A stretch of 64,000 nt of DNA from Lophium mytilinum. Taxonomy: Eukaryota; Ascomycota; Dothideomycetes; Mytilinidiales; Mytilinidiaceae. Below the pieces are notes generated by a model that saw nothing but the letters and a program-made list of their open reading frames with translations, did no database searches and was not told the DNA's origin. The first letter of the stretch is position 1, and each line of letters begins with the position of its first letter. The position numbers were made by a program, and so were the translations under genes. The stretch covers positions 930,001 to 994,000 of the forward strand of contig MU004181.1 in assembly GCA_010093605.1 (NCBI GenBank), written 5' to 3'. Positions 22,434 to 34,850 of the stretch are shown here, piece after piece.

Positions 22434-23052
22434 GTAATGCGAGACGTGGGATCGGAACGAGGATATCAGGGTGTATGAATCATTGCTTTGGGACACTGGG
22501 TTGGGAGGATCAAAGGACGAATACCAGACCGGCTATGGGTTCTGTTTCTATACGACAAGCTCGGTAATGAAGCTGAGTCGATGGGAACGTTTATGACTGT
22601 ACTCAATTAGAGGACATTTCCTACATTTCATGTCGGCGTCGATTCTTTCACAAGGCTTTGATATAATGTGTATGAGGCGATGAGATACTCACCAATCAAG
22701 CACTGCCCGGTGGCTGAGGGCGGGCCAATCACAGAGGCCCCTTTTGGACCCCAAAAGTCTAAATTAAGGAGGGCGAGGCGCAGCACCTACAGTACATAGT
22801 ACGAAACAATCATGATTGTAAGTATTCCCACCTTCTCTATCCTCTTAGAAGCCTTCTCGAGGTCACTTTGCTCGTAATTTTCTGGTCTTCTCATGTGAGG
22901 AACACCTCCCCTCAGCCTCCCAAAAATCCTGGACAGGCAGCAGTCAGCAGAGTCATAACAAGTGAAACACTTTATGTATCCAAGTTTCCTGTCTCCTCTT
23001 TTTTACATTCTCCTCGACTGCGATGCTATAAGAAAATCAAGAAATACCCAGG
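22434..23052. other. Intergenic
   Basis: About 620 bp. Contains a short inverted repeat CTTTTGG-AC-CCCAAAAG near 22740 and an ATGATT followed directly by GTAAGT near 22811, a possible unused leader exon for the HET gene. No other feature. Confidence 0.4.
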
Positions 23053-25210
23053 ATGTCGTTTCGCGGTCCAACTCCGACGCAATATGTAGCCATGGAAAAC
23101 AGTAAGGGGATACGCAACGACTACTTCACAGCCGCTCTGCGTAGCCTTTCGAAGACTCTTTTCCCTAAGTGGCACGCAGTGGCACATGCACCACCACCCT
23201 ACATACCTTTTTTCAAGTACCAGCCGCTCCCGGATCCCACACGTATGATTCGCCTCATCACGATCAAACCATCGCCGCATTACCAGTGGTACGATCCTGA
23301 GCAGATTATTGTTATCGAGACGAAGGTCGTGGTGCTGAAAGATTGTCCAGAGGAACATCCATTTGTCGCGATAAGTTACTGTTGGGGAAATCCAAACGAG
23401 ACGTCGAAGATCATTTGCGATGGGACCGTGATGACAATCACGAAGTCACTGCATGAAGCTCTCCTAAGATTCCGTGGCCCAACAAAAAGGACGTTTTGGG
23501 CCGACGCGATTTGTATCAATCAGACTGACGATGCAGAGGTACCTATTATGCCTGATATGTTCCATTCATAGATGGGTAATAACAGTCCTTTAGAAGACAC
23601 AACAAGTAAGACTGATGCGGGATATATACGAAAACGCATCAACAGTCGCCGTATGGCTGGGAGACGCGGGAGCGAACTCCGATCATGTTCTCAACGTATC
23701 GGAAGCATTTGGGAACGCCATAGAGTGTAGCCACGTTCGAGATTGGGAGGCTTTCTGGGACCCGACGGTCCAAAAAGAAATATTTCGACATCTTCCACAA
23801 CTTAGCGACATTGGCTGGAGCTCCGTAGGCCAGTTTCTTCAGCGACCATGGTGGGGACGTATGTGGGTCATTCAGGAAATCGCAGTAGCCCCTGATGCCA
23901 TGCTCCACTGTGGAAGCTCATCCACTTCTTGGTCCACGTTCTCGAACATGCTAAAGTTCATGCTTGCCGTCGGACTTCTAGAATCCCACCCCGACAATCA
24001 CGCAGAAAAGGTCGTAGCATTGATGAAGACCCGCGATAATTTCCAAAATAGCCTATACCAGGATTTCCTAGCTATGATGCTTCGCCATCGAGCATGCTCG
24101 GCAACGATTGGTAAAGACAAGATATTCGCTCTATCCGGCCTATCGATCTTCCCTCTCCAGCCAGATTACAGCAAGACGGATGCCGAAATCTTCACCGACG
24201 CCGCCATAGAAATGATGAAAATGGACGACAACAGCCTCAACATCCTCAGCGTCCCGCACGCACCCCACACCGCCGACCGCATCCTCCCCTCATGGATCCC
24301 TGACTGGACACATACCCCCTTCGTCGCCTCCTTAGTGCCATACAACTCGTCCTCCACATACCCACCATTCTCCGCCTCTGGCCTCCTCCCAGCCACAGAC
24401 ACCAACCCACCCTTCAAAATCTCCCTCTCCAAGACCACCCTGACCCTCACCGCTGCATACCAGCTCCCTGGCGGCACCGTTGTAGCCACCGCCCTAACCT
24501 GCCCCAGCACCCCCTGGTCCCCCACCCTCAGCTCCCTCATCAGCGCCGACCTCCGCCTGTACTCCGCCCTCGTCACCTGGGAAACCATCTCCCGCGCCCG
24601 CTCCAACCTCCCCTACATCACCGGCGAGCCGCACATGCGCGACGTCTACATGCAAACACTCCTCGCCGGGCGCCACGGACACAACACCCACGAACTCGAA
24701 GCATACCGCAAGAAATTCGCCGAGTGGGAGGAGAGCTGGCGCGTCTGGTACTGGCTGTTCCGGTCGCCGCTGCCGCCCGGGCTCGTCATCTGGATCTGCT
24801 GGCTCTTCGGCATGGCGGCCGTGGGGGTCATGTATGTGAAGCATATGGTCACGGGGTGGCATGCGGCGCCGGTGCTTTCGATGCCGGCGTCGGGCTCGGA
24901 TATCGGGTCGATTACTGATGCGCGCGACTTCAAGGCTGCGATTGCCGGGCGGCGGATGGTGAGGACGGAGAAGGGGTTTGTGGGGCTTGCGCTTGAAGGG
25001 GCGGAGGTGGGGGATGAGGTCTGGCTGGTGAAAGGGGCGCGGGTGCCGTTTTTATTGAGGCCGGAGCGGGAGAGGGAGAAGAGGAGGGGGGTGGGGGATG
25101 AGGAGGATGGGAGGGGTGCGTACACGCTTGTTGGGGATATATATGTGCATGGTGTTATGTATGGTGAAGCGTTTGAGCAGGAGCGGTGTGGCGAGATTTG
25201 TATAGTTTGA
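23053..25210 (+). CDS. Heterokaryon incompatibility (HET) domain protein
   Basis: Two exons, 23053-23538 and 23594-25210, give 700 residues. The HET domain shows its three signature blocks: FVAISYCWG (104-112), FWADAICINQ (148-157) spanning towards the intron, and RPWWGRMWVIQE (246-257). HET proteins trigger cell death when incompatible hyphae fuse, or act in related allorecognition. Beyond the domain, the region around residues 560-600 (GLVIWICWLFGMAAVGVMYV) is a likely membrane-spanning helix, not a usual partner of this domain. The C-terminal part, with KGFVGLALEGAEVGDEVWLVKGARVPFLLR and YTLVGDIYVHGVMYGEA, is the usual C-terminal module of Pezizomycotina HET proteins. No obvious partner gene of known HET systems adjoins. 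Confidence 0.92.
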
Positions 25211-25582
25211 AGTGGGTGGAGTTGAGGCGTCTGCGTGTACTTGGTTGCCACTGTTCGCAGTCCTACAATGAACACGTTTTCAGAGAACTTGAACAAGATC
25301 TAGGGGGGTTGCTGTGAAAAACGGGTTGACTCGCCTAGCTAACTCAGACAACGTTAACTACCAGTACTACTCAGAATGTAAACTAGCAGACTTCCTGGGA
25401 TTCGCAGGTTCGCGAGGCCTGTGTCTTGCTATGGGTTGTGATGAATTCGGCGATCATATAGATGTGATTCAGACGTTATTGCACGCGATTGCTTCTCCAA
25501 TAGTGACATATAATACAGATATAATTGCAGGTATGATACACTGACCTTACAAAGCGGAACTTCCAGCTCTTTTCCGCAATCA
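25211..25582. other. Convergent intergenic
   Basis: About 370 bp between the 3' ends of the HET and mL67 genes. Holds only 3' flanking sequence as far as I can see. Confidence 0.5.
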
Positions 25583-26931
25583 CTATTGCTCCAGCTGTGC
25601 CCTCCTTGAGGGTTTGTTTCCAAAGAATGGGAGCTTTGGGACCAATCGCCCCAAAATACCATGCTTTTCTCTCGCCGCCACTTTATTGGCTCTCCTTTCA
25701 GCTTGTCTAGCTTCTTCTTTTTCTACATTTTGGCGTCTTTGCTCTATCTTTGCTAGACGAAAGAATTCCCCTTCCTCCCCCATTAGCGGGAATTGTTGCG
25801 GGTCCTCTTCTGGCAATGGGGGGAATCGCCTAAGATGGCCCATTTCGGCATGCAGAACCTCAGTCGGCCAAGATCCAAGAGCATGTTCTGCATCGGTCAA
25901 CTGTGCCCACTGAACGACGATGCCATCAATGCTCATTGGCGCTGGTACGGGCTTCCGAAACTGAATCGGCACGATTTTGGCGAGCGCGCGGTTTTCAGGG
26001 AGGACAGTGAATTTAGGCAGCTGGCTGCCCTCCTCGACTACGGGCAACTTGTCGGTCGCAGGCAACGTCTCAGCTGAGGGCGAAGTCTTGACTCCGGGTA
26101 GCTTCTCGGACGCCTCCTGATCAGACCGTGCATCTGTTAACTCAACAGGTCTGGCCTGCTTTTCGGCCTCTTTCTCCTTTGCTATTCTCTCCTCCTCTTC
26201 CTGGAATTTCAGTATCTGTTTTTGGCTTCTCTTGAGCAGGGCGTATTGCTGTCGGAAGACATTGATGGCCTTGTCGATACGTTGCCTCTCCTTGTCCCCT
26301 GTCTTTCGCTCGCGCTCAGCCTTCAGCCTCTCGATCTCGCCCTCAATTTTACTGAGCTCGCCTGCATCTACCTTCGCTGCTCGGCGCTTGACTTCCTCCC
26401 ATCGCTGCAATGCCTCCTCTTCCACCTCGGCCCGCCTCTTCCTTGCCATTTCCTCCAATTTAGGAGCCTGGTCCTTGAACATGGAGAGCACTTTTGCGAG
26501 GTCGGCAATCGAGTTCGCCTTCTGGTCCTTGATCCAATGAATTCGCTTCTTCTTTTCCATGCGCTTAATCTCCGGGTTGTTCTTATCCCATGATGTTTCG
26601 TGCAGGCGGCGGAATTCGCGAAGCATGCGGTAGGCCACTAGGCCCTGCTTATCGTTCGGGAAGAAGACGGTGAGGAGGGGGGTCCAGAGATCGGGGCGGA
26701 TTGTGGGGGGCTTGGAATTCTTTCCAATGAACGGGATCTGCTCTAATAGCGAGTCCTGTAGGCACAATATTAGATCGAGTCTTGATTGCATTGGGATGGC
26801 ATTGCACGTACATCGAGTTGGCGAGTGAAGGAGTAGAGGACCTGGTTCGTGTGAATCTCCTTCCAGAAGAAGATGTGCTGGCCCTGCTTGAACCGCTTGG
26901 GTATCGCGAGCTTGTTTGCAGAGCGCGGCAT
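25583..26931 (-). CDS. MHR1: Mitochondrial large ribosomal subunit protein mL67 / Mhr1-like
   Basis: Two exons, 26812-26931 and 25583-26755, give 430 residues. Exon 1 encodes MPRSANKLAIPKRFKQGQ then HIFFWKEIHTNQVLYSFTRQL, and exon 2 resumes DSLLEQIPFIGKNS, RPDLWTPLLTVFFP and GLVAYRMLREFRRLHE. This is the signature of the fungal Mhr1/mL67 family, described in yeast as a mitochondrial recombination factor and a structural protein of the mitoribosome. The C-terminal 270 residues form a long charged Glu/Lys/Arg-rich coiled coil that is much larger than in yeast and typical of Pezizomycotina. The first ATG of exon 1 fits the family, and upstream in-frame codons lack an ATG. It is divergent from the VPS38-like gene with a 351-bp gap. 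Confidence 0.85.
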
Positions 26932-27282
26932 AATGGGAGCATGAATTGATGGCTGGTACGGCGGCAATGGGTGGCCGGCGCCGCTGGGGATGGAGTCGTC
27001 GCGGTGGTGTTGCGGGAGTCGAGAGAAAGTTTACGGCGTGCCATCCGGACTTGGCCCGTGCGCGAGGGATGAGCTCGTGAAGGAGCACCTTGCGATGACC
27101 AGCGCATGCCACGCGGCAGTGAATGGACCCTTTTCTTCGTCGAAGTCCCCGCCGACTATGACTTGCATGCCAGACAATGTCTTTGCCATCCCTCCTGAGA
27201 CTCAGTCAAACAACATCGCCATTGCCCTCCTGAGGCTTGGTCTGCCTACGTGACAGCGCCAACATAGCATCTCCTGTCCGCC
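26932..27282. other. Divergent promoter, mL67 and VPS38-like genes
   Basis: A 351-bp gap shared by two divergent genes. No consensus element stands out. Confidence 0.45.
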
Positions 27283-29252
27283 ATGTCGAGTGACGGGCCT
27301 CATACTGAGCATGCTCCAGTAAATGCCGGCGGGGTCTCCAGGGAGAGGCCGTGGTTACTTCCCTCCGTACGTCTTTGCCCCAGCACAGTGGACCGTCCAA
27401 GCTAATTCAAGCGTCATAGAACCGGAAGCTCAGGCACCTCCAAGGCATCACTCTCCGGAACCTCACGCTTGTCTCCAGTCCAGGCCGGCAGCGAGGGAGG
27501 ACCATAGACGATGGAGCAGTACCCTCCTCCCTTAAATCACCGTCCAAAGTGCTTGCGCTGCGGGAGACGCGCATAGTCGAGCATTCCCACTCCTCGTCCG
27601 ACCTCCGCTCTCTGAATGAGACGGACGAATTCTCAAATGGCAAAGAGAAACCCTCTCCGAAGAGCCTGCGGCCAGCATTCTCAAAATCAATGCGCAGGCG
27701 TAGTACAGCGACAGAATGGGCCGGCGCAAGTCCACTTGTCAGGCAGCAAAAACTGGAGGCTGTCACTGGGCACAGGATGGCAGATACCTTCTTTTCGTTG
27801 CACGTAGCGAACCATGACGATCCAGTATACATCAGCGAGATTGCGGAGCAGGCAATAAACCCCAATTTCCGCTTCTTCGACCTCGAATCATGTGGCCCTG
27901 CAGTCACGCGGCTTGACTGGCTGACGGTAAAGGTGTGGGCACGGAATGAATACATGAAAGGCTGGCAGTATCTTTTAGAGTACACAGCTCATTTCCGGGC
28001 GTTACAATTCATTGGGAGAACCCTTGAGACTTTCAATCACGCTCTTCCGCCTAATTGTATTCTGTTTCATATGACGGATGGGATATATACGAGCTTCATG
28101 GACATTCCCACTGGCCAGGAGATACCGCTTATATCTGCAGCACCTCCGAAGCATTCAACTGGGCCTGTTCTTCCCACCTCCTCATACGATCGGCTCGCAG
28201 AGCTCTCAACTTTGGATGAGTGCATTCAAGACGCCTTAGCAACGAGGGATAGGCTTATAGGAGAGATGGAGTCAATACTCGAGGATAATAAAGAGTCAAT
28301 ATCCATAGTTAATCGCGTCCCGGAAGCTCAGGAGATGGCAAAGAGAGTAGAGAGCGCTGTTGTAGCCGAGCAACGACGTCTGGAGGCTACCCGCAGAAAA
28401 AGAGACGAGAAAATCGCAAAGATTGCAGCGCGGAAGGAAGCAATGCAGAAGGGCAGGGAATCTCAAGAAAAGGCGAAGACCTATGTTGATGGTGCCCAAG
28501 AGAAGCTCAGGCAATGCAAAGAGACATCACAGCAGACAGAGGACGACATTCTCGGCCAACGACGACGCATATGCGAGGATCTGCAAAGAATATATCCTAT
28601 TGAGCCCATTCCCGGGAAATCTCTGTCTTTCACAATATGTGGCATGGCGCTTCCCAATTCGAACTTCGAGGACGCAAAAGAGGAGGTAGTCTCAGCAGCA
28701 CTAGGCTATGTGGCCCAGATCCTAAATCTGCTGTCGCCTTACCTTGCCGTGGCGCTGCCATATCCAGTCTCTCCATGCGGATCAACGTCGAACATCGAAG
28801 ACCCCATCTCTATGACGACCGGCCCGCGCACATACCCACTCTATATGAAGGGAGTTGCGGCGTACCGATTCGAATACGCAGTGTTCTTGATCAATAAGGA
28901 CATTGAGATTCTATCCAACTGGCTGGGGCTCAAACTCATGGACATTCGGCAAACGCTTCCGAATCTCAAATATTTGCTTTACATCGCTTCGTCTGGCAAA
29001 GGCGAACTGCCGGCTCGCAAAGCTGGTGGGATCCGAGGACTGTTGAGGCAGGGCATGCCTATGTCACGACAAGGGAGCATCGATAGCGTTGGGAGCAGTC
29101 CTGCTGAACTAAAAGAAGCCCCGGTAGGAGAGGCAACCAACGGACATAAGAAGAGCGAGAATGCCCGGAGTAATGGGGCGCCCATCACAGCGTATCAGTC
29201 ACTTCAGAAGTCGTCCGTCTTGCATGGCAGTAAGCTGAGAGAGGTCGAGTAG
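27283..29252 (+). CDS. Vps38/UVRAG-like subunit of PI3-kinase complex II
   Basis: Two exons, 27283-27366 and 27420-29252, give 638 residues. The junction joins RPWLLPS to NRKLRHLQGITLRNLTL, the hallmark N-terminus of fungal UVRAG/Atg14/Vps38 family proteins. A C2-like part (about residues 130-260, with LDWLTVKVW and CILFHMTDGIY) is followed by a long coiled coil (about 270-410) and the conserved C-terminal domain containing FTICGMALPNSNFEDA, ALGYVAQILNLLSPYLAVALPYP and FEYAVFLINKDIEILSNW. The protein bridges Vps34-Vps15-Vps30 for endosomal or autophagic PI3P production. It is functionally linked to the FYVE protein gene at 41.7 kb, which reads PI3P, though the two are not adjacent. The UVRAG/Vps38 side is favoured over Atg14 because the zinc-hook Cys motifs of Atg14 are not seen at the N-terminus. 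Confidence 0.85.
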
Positions 29253-30045
29253 GGTAGCACTGTTGGATTGGCGGGTTTTGGCGATATTCAAGAGCAGCAC
29301 AGGGCGTACGAAATCAAGTATCCCTCTAGGTGTTCATACACATGGATGAAAGCTGTAAGCTGTTTTTCGGTGCAGTCTAGCTACTCCCGAGTTGGGTGGT
29401 GTAATATGACTATATGCTACCCCTGCAGATTCTCCTACCTGACTACAACCCCCTGTATCCGCCCAATCAAACGCTGGGTTTTCCGAGCCAGCGAATTGAT
29501 GGATACTGTCACGAGCTCCTTGATATTCTTTTGTCTTTGGACGCTCAGGGCTGTTCGAGGAGATTCAGGATGATTAGATATGTTGTGAATACATGTATAC
29601 AACGGAAGAATGCCAAACCAGCTGCTTCGGCTCCGACAGTCAGCGTGAGCAACACTAATACCTGCATCCCAAGGTTTCGCCTGTATACGTACACATGATT
29701 TCCTGTAGTGTGCTCAAAAGGCGGACTTCGCGTCCTGGCAAGGGCATGTCCAAACCTTCTAGGAATTACATGCTCGCAGTGACAAGAGCATCAAGCCCGT
29801 CATTTCGAAGAGTCGAAGCTGTCAGTCAGTCTTTTCTCCATTGAATATCTCGGTGCGAAGTCGCTTGGAACGGTGATCCTGGGCTGAACATCCCGCCTTC
29901 TGATTGGGCAGCCGAGTGCAAAGGAGACGTGGGAGATTAAGCGCATGCCCGCAGGAGGAGCTTCTTCCGAGCGCGACCTGGACCTCACCCCCGACACTTC
30001 CGCAACCTCCACCTCCTTCCGTTAGACATTTAATCCTCCGCCAAC
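29253..30045. other. Intergenic
   Basis: About 790 bp holding the 3' flank of the VPS38-like gene and the promoter of ceramide synthase. A pyrimidine-rich stretch precedes the next start. No repeat or RNA gene seen. Confidence 0.5.
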
Positions 30046-31658
30046 ATGGCACAGCATAAAACGGAACCCTTCCCCCCTCTGAATTCGGCTCACCAGTCTG
30101 CACCCATGAAGAATTCGAAGAGTTCGCGGAATAAGCCTGTGGGAACCCTCCGGCGGCGGAAGTCCAGTGGCATCGGCGGCGAGCTTCCTGGAGACAATAT
30201 CGGCGGATCACTTGCAACTCTCCCGCCGCGTGTGGCCCAGTCGCTTCAGCACGTAAGTTAGCAGGGCATCCGAGTGCTATGCTCCTCCTTGCGTCCTCGT
30301 CATCAGCTCATAATGATCTAGCGCGCCTCCGAGAAGTCTGGTAAACGGTCAAAACGCCGGTCCGTCAAGAGGTTCTTCAGACGATGGAAGGCTATGTCGT
30401 TCAAGCACACCTGGGTGAATCCCTTGATCTTATGCCTGCTCATTGTCTCCCTCTACCTCGTCTACCCGTACCCTTCGAATCCAATCTCGGCCGCTCTCTT
30501 CCTCTCATACCCTCTGCCACTTGAGCCGGGATCCGATGGCCCTATCCACTATGGCAAAGGATCACGCGACCTAGCTTTTGTGGCCTTTTACATCATAGTC
30601 CTGACATTCACGCGCGAGTTCTTCATGCAGCGCGTTATACGACCGGCGGCAATCCGCGCCGGAATCCGCTCTCGCACGAAGCAAGCCCGCTTCATGGAAC
30701 AATCTTACACAGCCATTTACTTTGGCGTTTTTGGACCATACGGACTCTGGGTCATGTCACGAACGTCAATTTGGTATTTCAACACGACAGCCATGTACGA
30801 AGGATATCCGCACAAGACCCACGAGGCTGTTTTCAAGGCGTATTACTTGCTTCAGGCAGCGTACTGGGCGCAACAGATGATAGTCATGTGTCTGATGCTG
30901 GAGAAGCCACGAAAAGATTTCAAGGAGCTGGTGATGCATCATTTCATCACTCTCGCCCTGATCTGGCTGAGCTATCGCTTCCACTTCACACACATAGGCA
31001 TCGCTATATACATTACCATGGACATCAGTGACTTCTTCCTCGCTGTAAGTAGCAAGTACCAACTGTCTGCTGCGTAAGGCTAACATTGATGTCATAGACC
31101 TCGAAAGTCATCAACTACCTCGATTGGCCAATTGTTGGTCCTTATTTCGTCCTCTTCGTGTTTGTCTGGACCTACCTCCGCCATTTCATCAACCTCAAAG
31201 TCCTATATTCTATCCTCACAGAGTTCGCTACCGTAGGGCCATTCGAACTCAACTGGGAGCTCGAGCAGTACAAATGTCGATTGAGTCAAATCATAACCTT
31301 TGGGCTTCTGGCAGCGCTTCAGGCGGTCAATCTCTTCTGGCTATTCATGATTGCCCGGATTGCCTATAGATTTGTCGCCAATTGGGGCAAAGAAATTGCA
31401 GATGAGAGGAGCGATTACGAAGACACCGGCGACGAAGCTATCAATGAACGAGAGAACCCGGCCAACTCGAAAGTAGCGGAACCAGAGTCCAAATTGAATG
31501 GACACCCAAACGGCACGTCGAACGGCAAGCTAGCGGCGGCAACTCCGCAGGTCATGCTAAACGGCGAGCCAGTCCCGAGGTCACCCAGTCCCGCGGGGAC
31601 ACCAGCAACACCAGACACGATCAAAACTAGGTTACGAAAGAAAAAGGCCCGCTCATGA
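30046..31658 (+). CDS. LAG1: Ceramide synthase (LAG1/LAC1 family, TLC domain)
   Basis: Three exons, 30046-30252, 30322-31044 and 31098-31658, give 496 residues. It joins a sphingoid base to a fatty acyl-CoA in the ER. Residues 1-95 are basic and disordered. Membrane helices start at WVNPLILCLLIVSLYLVYP. The TLC domain contains the Lag1 motif: VMHHFITLALIWLSY, with the paired His275-His276, and YITMDISDFFLA, with the aspartates that belong to the catalytic site. After the second intron the last helices follow (SKVINYLDWPIVGPYFVLF, IITFGLLAALQAVNLFWLF), then a soluble Pro/Ser-rich tail ending KKKARS. The di-lysine-type basic end fits ER retention (inference). The assignment does not tell which of the two fungal paralogs (BarA-type or LagA-type) this is. 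Confidence 0.93.
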
Positions 31659-33842
31659 GTGCAAGGACACTGATGCCTTCATTATTCGATATCTCGGATG
31701 AACAAATGTGCGTGATAATTACTTTTCCCTTCTACCGCACGCTTCATACGACTTGTAATATGGAGTTTTACAAACGATCCACTCGCTTCCGCGCTGGACG
31801 AGATTGCGGGTCTCACATTCTATACTTCTCTGAATATGCCTACTTTCAAGGTTTTTGACCTTTTCCCTTTCGCTGTACCAACACCCTTTTATCGCTGGTT
31901 TGAGCTGGTGGCTACTTCAATCTCGCGCACTGATGCCGAGATCACATCATGAGGCACCCGCGTTCTTGTATTTAGTCTCGCCTGGATGTTTGGCAGACGC
32001 AGTAATGTTTTGTGTCTTGCCTGATAACCTTCGCTTCTTTTCTTTCTGTCATTCCGCTGCGGTCTGCGGATAGGGTAGGTCATAGATCGGGGCAAGCTTG
32101 TTCGGTGGTAGTAAAATAATAGTATAATGAAGCATGAATAGAAAGGGGCAAAATGTTGTGCGTTCAGCCTTCCAGCTACTCCCTACGTGACGATGTCCGA
32201 TTTAAGTACCGACCGGCGGCAGTAATCATCACTTCGTTGTTAGGTTTGCAGATTTGGCAAGATGTAAGTTATATCCTTCAAGAAAAGCTGCGCTAGTTAA
32301 TTCGTCGATCACGATGAAAATTCAGAAGAGGCAAAGCATTTTCACCGAAGCAAGCGAGGGCTGGATTCCAGCAAGAGGGAAAACGAATGAAAGAATCGCG
32401 GAACACACGGCCGCGAGTTGGCGAAGGCGTCGGCCGGTTCGGTAGGCTCCGGAGGGGGGTGGGAAACCAAATGAGCTATCTGGTGAGTTGACGCCTACTT
32501 CCTGTGGCTCGAAACACAAGCTTGGCCAATAGTATGCCAAAATCGACGTCAAATGGCACGGACTGGCTCCACTTTATACATCTCACAGCACTGAAATTAA
32601 CCTAGAGATCAAGGTCTAATATCGGAGGTATGGCAATAACATGCCAAAAGTGACTTCAAATGGCACAGACTGGCTCCACTCTATACATCTTACCACACCA
32701 AGATTAACCCACTTCCCATAGTCCAATACACGAGCCAAGCCAATAACATGCCAAAACCGACTTCAAATCGCACGGACTGGCTCCACTTTATACATGTCAC
32801 AACATCGAAACCAACAGAGATTCAAACGCCCAATATCGGGTGTGTTGCAAACCAACAGTTCTTGGCGACCTGATTTACAAGCCACGCCAATAACCGGTTA
32901 ATCCAGAATAACACTAAATATGTACCCTTACTTACGCACCACAGCTTTAGACATCTCACTGAGTGGGAATCTAGATATCGCTGGTGCGATTTCTGAGCTC
33001 ACTTCTCCTCTCAATCGCAATCGGTTTGAAGATACTTTCTTTCTGTCACCTCTCTGGCACCTTCGATCTCTTGAATAGTTTCTTGATACATTTGACCCGT
33101 CATTCACAGACTTTGGCCATGTCCGCATTCACGTTCCTCGCCCGCTACGCCGCCAATCCAGTGACCTCACCTCACCTCACCGTCACCCTGATACCGAGCG
33201 CCCTCTCGTGCCAAGTGTAGAGCGCGCGATGATTCAAGCGAGATATCGTGGGCCTGTGACTCTAGATGTCGAGATTGGTGCGTGGCACAAAATAAGGACT
33301 CGTGTGGAAGCTTTCACAGGCTCGTCCTGATGCGATTCTGACCAGCCTAAACATGAAGAGGAGCTATGGAATATGCTTAAGCTGTGCGGTCTGGTCAAAA
33401 ACATGACCGACGACAGCCAATGTCCGCTGTGTGGTCGGGCGCCCGATTAAAAAGAGCTTACTTTCGAATTATAGCGTGGGGATGGCTTCAGGGTTGCTCG
33501 ATACTCATCATTGATGTGAGCCTTTAATCGGGGCGATTGCCCTTGGATTTCTCTTCTGTGACTTGAACACCAAAGTCTACTTCTTGGCAACTGAACGTTG
33601 TATTTGCAGCCTCGTTACGGTCAATAATGCTCTAAATAATCTTCTGAAAGTCGAAAGCTACCGAAAGCCTTCGCAGTCTAGATCTAAGATTAGATGGACT
33701 CGCATGATCACCGCCGTTTTCATCATTTCACTCACGAGTTTTTATCTTTCACTAGATCACACCCAACTGACCTAGCCCTCACGACAACACCATACAAACA
33801 GAGGACTCTGGCCTATCAATCTCCATCCACACGCCATCAGAC
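31659..33842. other. Gene-poor 2.2-kb stretch with minisatellite
   Basis: Only short frames occur. The central part holds the approximately 108-bp tandem repeat listed separately. The flanking 0.8 kb on each side shows nothing I recognise. Confidence 0.5.
32524..32905. repeat. Minisatellite, about 108-bp unit, three copies plus remnant
   Basis: Three diverged direct copies start near 32524, 32632 and 32739. Each begins GCCAATA-CATGCCAAAA (with small changes) and carries a shared core TGGCTCCACT(T/C)TATACAT about 45 bp in. Period is 107-108 bp. A further GCCAATAACC at about 32886 looks like a truncated fourth copy. Copies differ mainly by transitions. No coding potential spans them. Confidence 0.75.
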
Positions 33843-34850
33843 ATGAATCTCCCGAAGGCGAAGAGAGCTAGATTCGACTCTCAGAGGGCTACGGCGAATC
33901 TCCATCGAGGTAAGAAGCCGATTCTATTACGCGCATTCCAAAAAACAGCATTCCCTCTTTTGTCACTTGCTCATGTTCCACTCAAAACTCTCATGGTCAC
34001 TCCTTCCTCTCACTGACGGCCCCCTACAGACTACTCTGCCGAAACGCTCGAAAACATCAGGCGACTCCTCGGAGGACAGCCCGAACCGCACGAAGATATC
34101 ATCCCCTTCCCTTTCCTCAAACTGCCCAAAGACGTCCGTCTCGAGATCTACGACTTCGTATTCGAGAGCCGCCAATCCAGCGACCGGAATGCTCTGGCTC
34201 TCCGCCTGGCCTGTCGCCAGATCCACTCCGAATGCACGAAGATCGCCTTCGCCAAAACCACGTTCGTGATCAAGCCGATTCCCAGGAAGCGAAAGCGACA
34301 CCCGGCCGAGCTGACCAAGCTGGCTAAGAGAACCAGAGAGAACCTAAGACCAGAGCTGCTAGTTGATGAGTACTACATCACCTCCTTGCACACTCGCCTG
34401 AACACCCTGCCTGCTCACCTCGTGGCAAGCCTCGGCCGCCTCAGGATCGTGAATGGCCACGCCACGTTCAGTGACGCCGCGGGCGGGACGATTGCCGCCA
34501 GGCTCCCGAATCTGGCGATTGTTACCTTCTTCACGAGCCACGGAGGCTTGTTGCCGCCTGGATTCGATATGTTCATGTCACACTTCTCGTCCCGCGTAAA
34601 CGGGTCTCTGGTGGTCAAGATGACGAGGCCGGCTATGTTCCATACTACGCCTACTTATGTGGATCAGTGGTTGGAGCTTATCCAGCACAAGCATCTTGCG
34701 GAGGGATGGCAGGTGAAGAGAGATGTGGAGGCGGAGTTGACTGGTGGGACTACGTTGATGATCTACAGCCAGTGGACAAAAGTCTGCTCCAAGCACCCGA
34801 CGAATTCTGGTGGGAAACGCACGGCTCATCGGATCAGACTGCTGTCCTAG
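33843..34850 (+). CDS. F-box-like/2EXR-type fungal protein
   Basis: Two exons, 33843-33909 and 34030-34850, give 295 residues. Exon 1 encodes the basic start MNLPKAKRARFDSQRATANL. Exon 2 has an F-box-like motif FPFLKLPKDVRLEIYDFVFE, then LALRLACRQIHSECTKIAF, a common arrangement in the large Dothideomycete family of F-box or 2EXR proteins, some of which recruit substrates to SCF ubiquitin ligases. The middle and C-terminal parts have no clear domain. The last 30 residues (KVCSKHPTNSGGKRTAH) read like an out-of-frame tail. Another frame of the same DNA (ending 34870) gives the more protein-like DEFWWETHGSSDQTAVLVLY. Either a small frameshift or an undetected splice may lie near 34770. Confidence 0.65.

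Noticed and set aside
24166-24606. 146-codon minus-strand frame within the HET gene
   Set aside because: Antisense shadow of a well-supported coding exon with biased codon use.
27407-27985. 192-codon minus-strand frame within the VPS38-like gene
   Set aside because: Overlaps the N-terminal exon of a gene with a clear family match; no independent support.
13600-31658. Possible secondary-metabolite cluster around the Zn2Cys6 gene
   Set aside because: No synthase, P450, oxidoreductase or transporter genes adjoin it; neighbours are HET, PLAC8, ribosomal, autophagy and sphingolipid genes.
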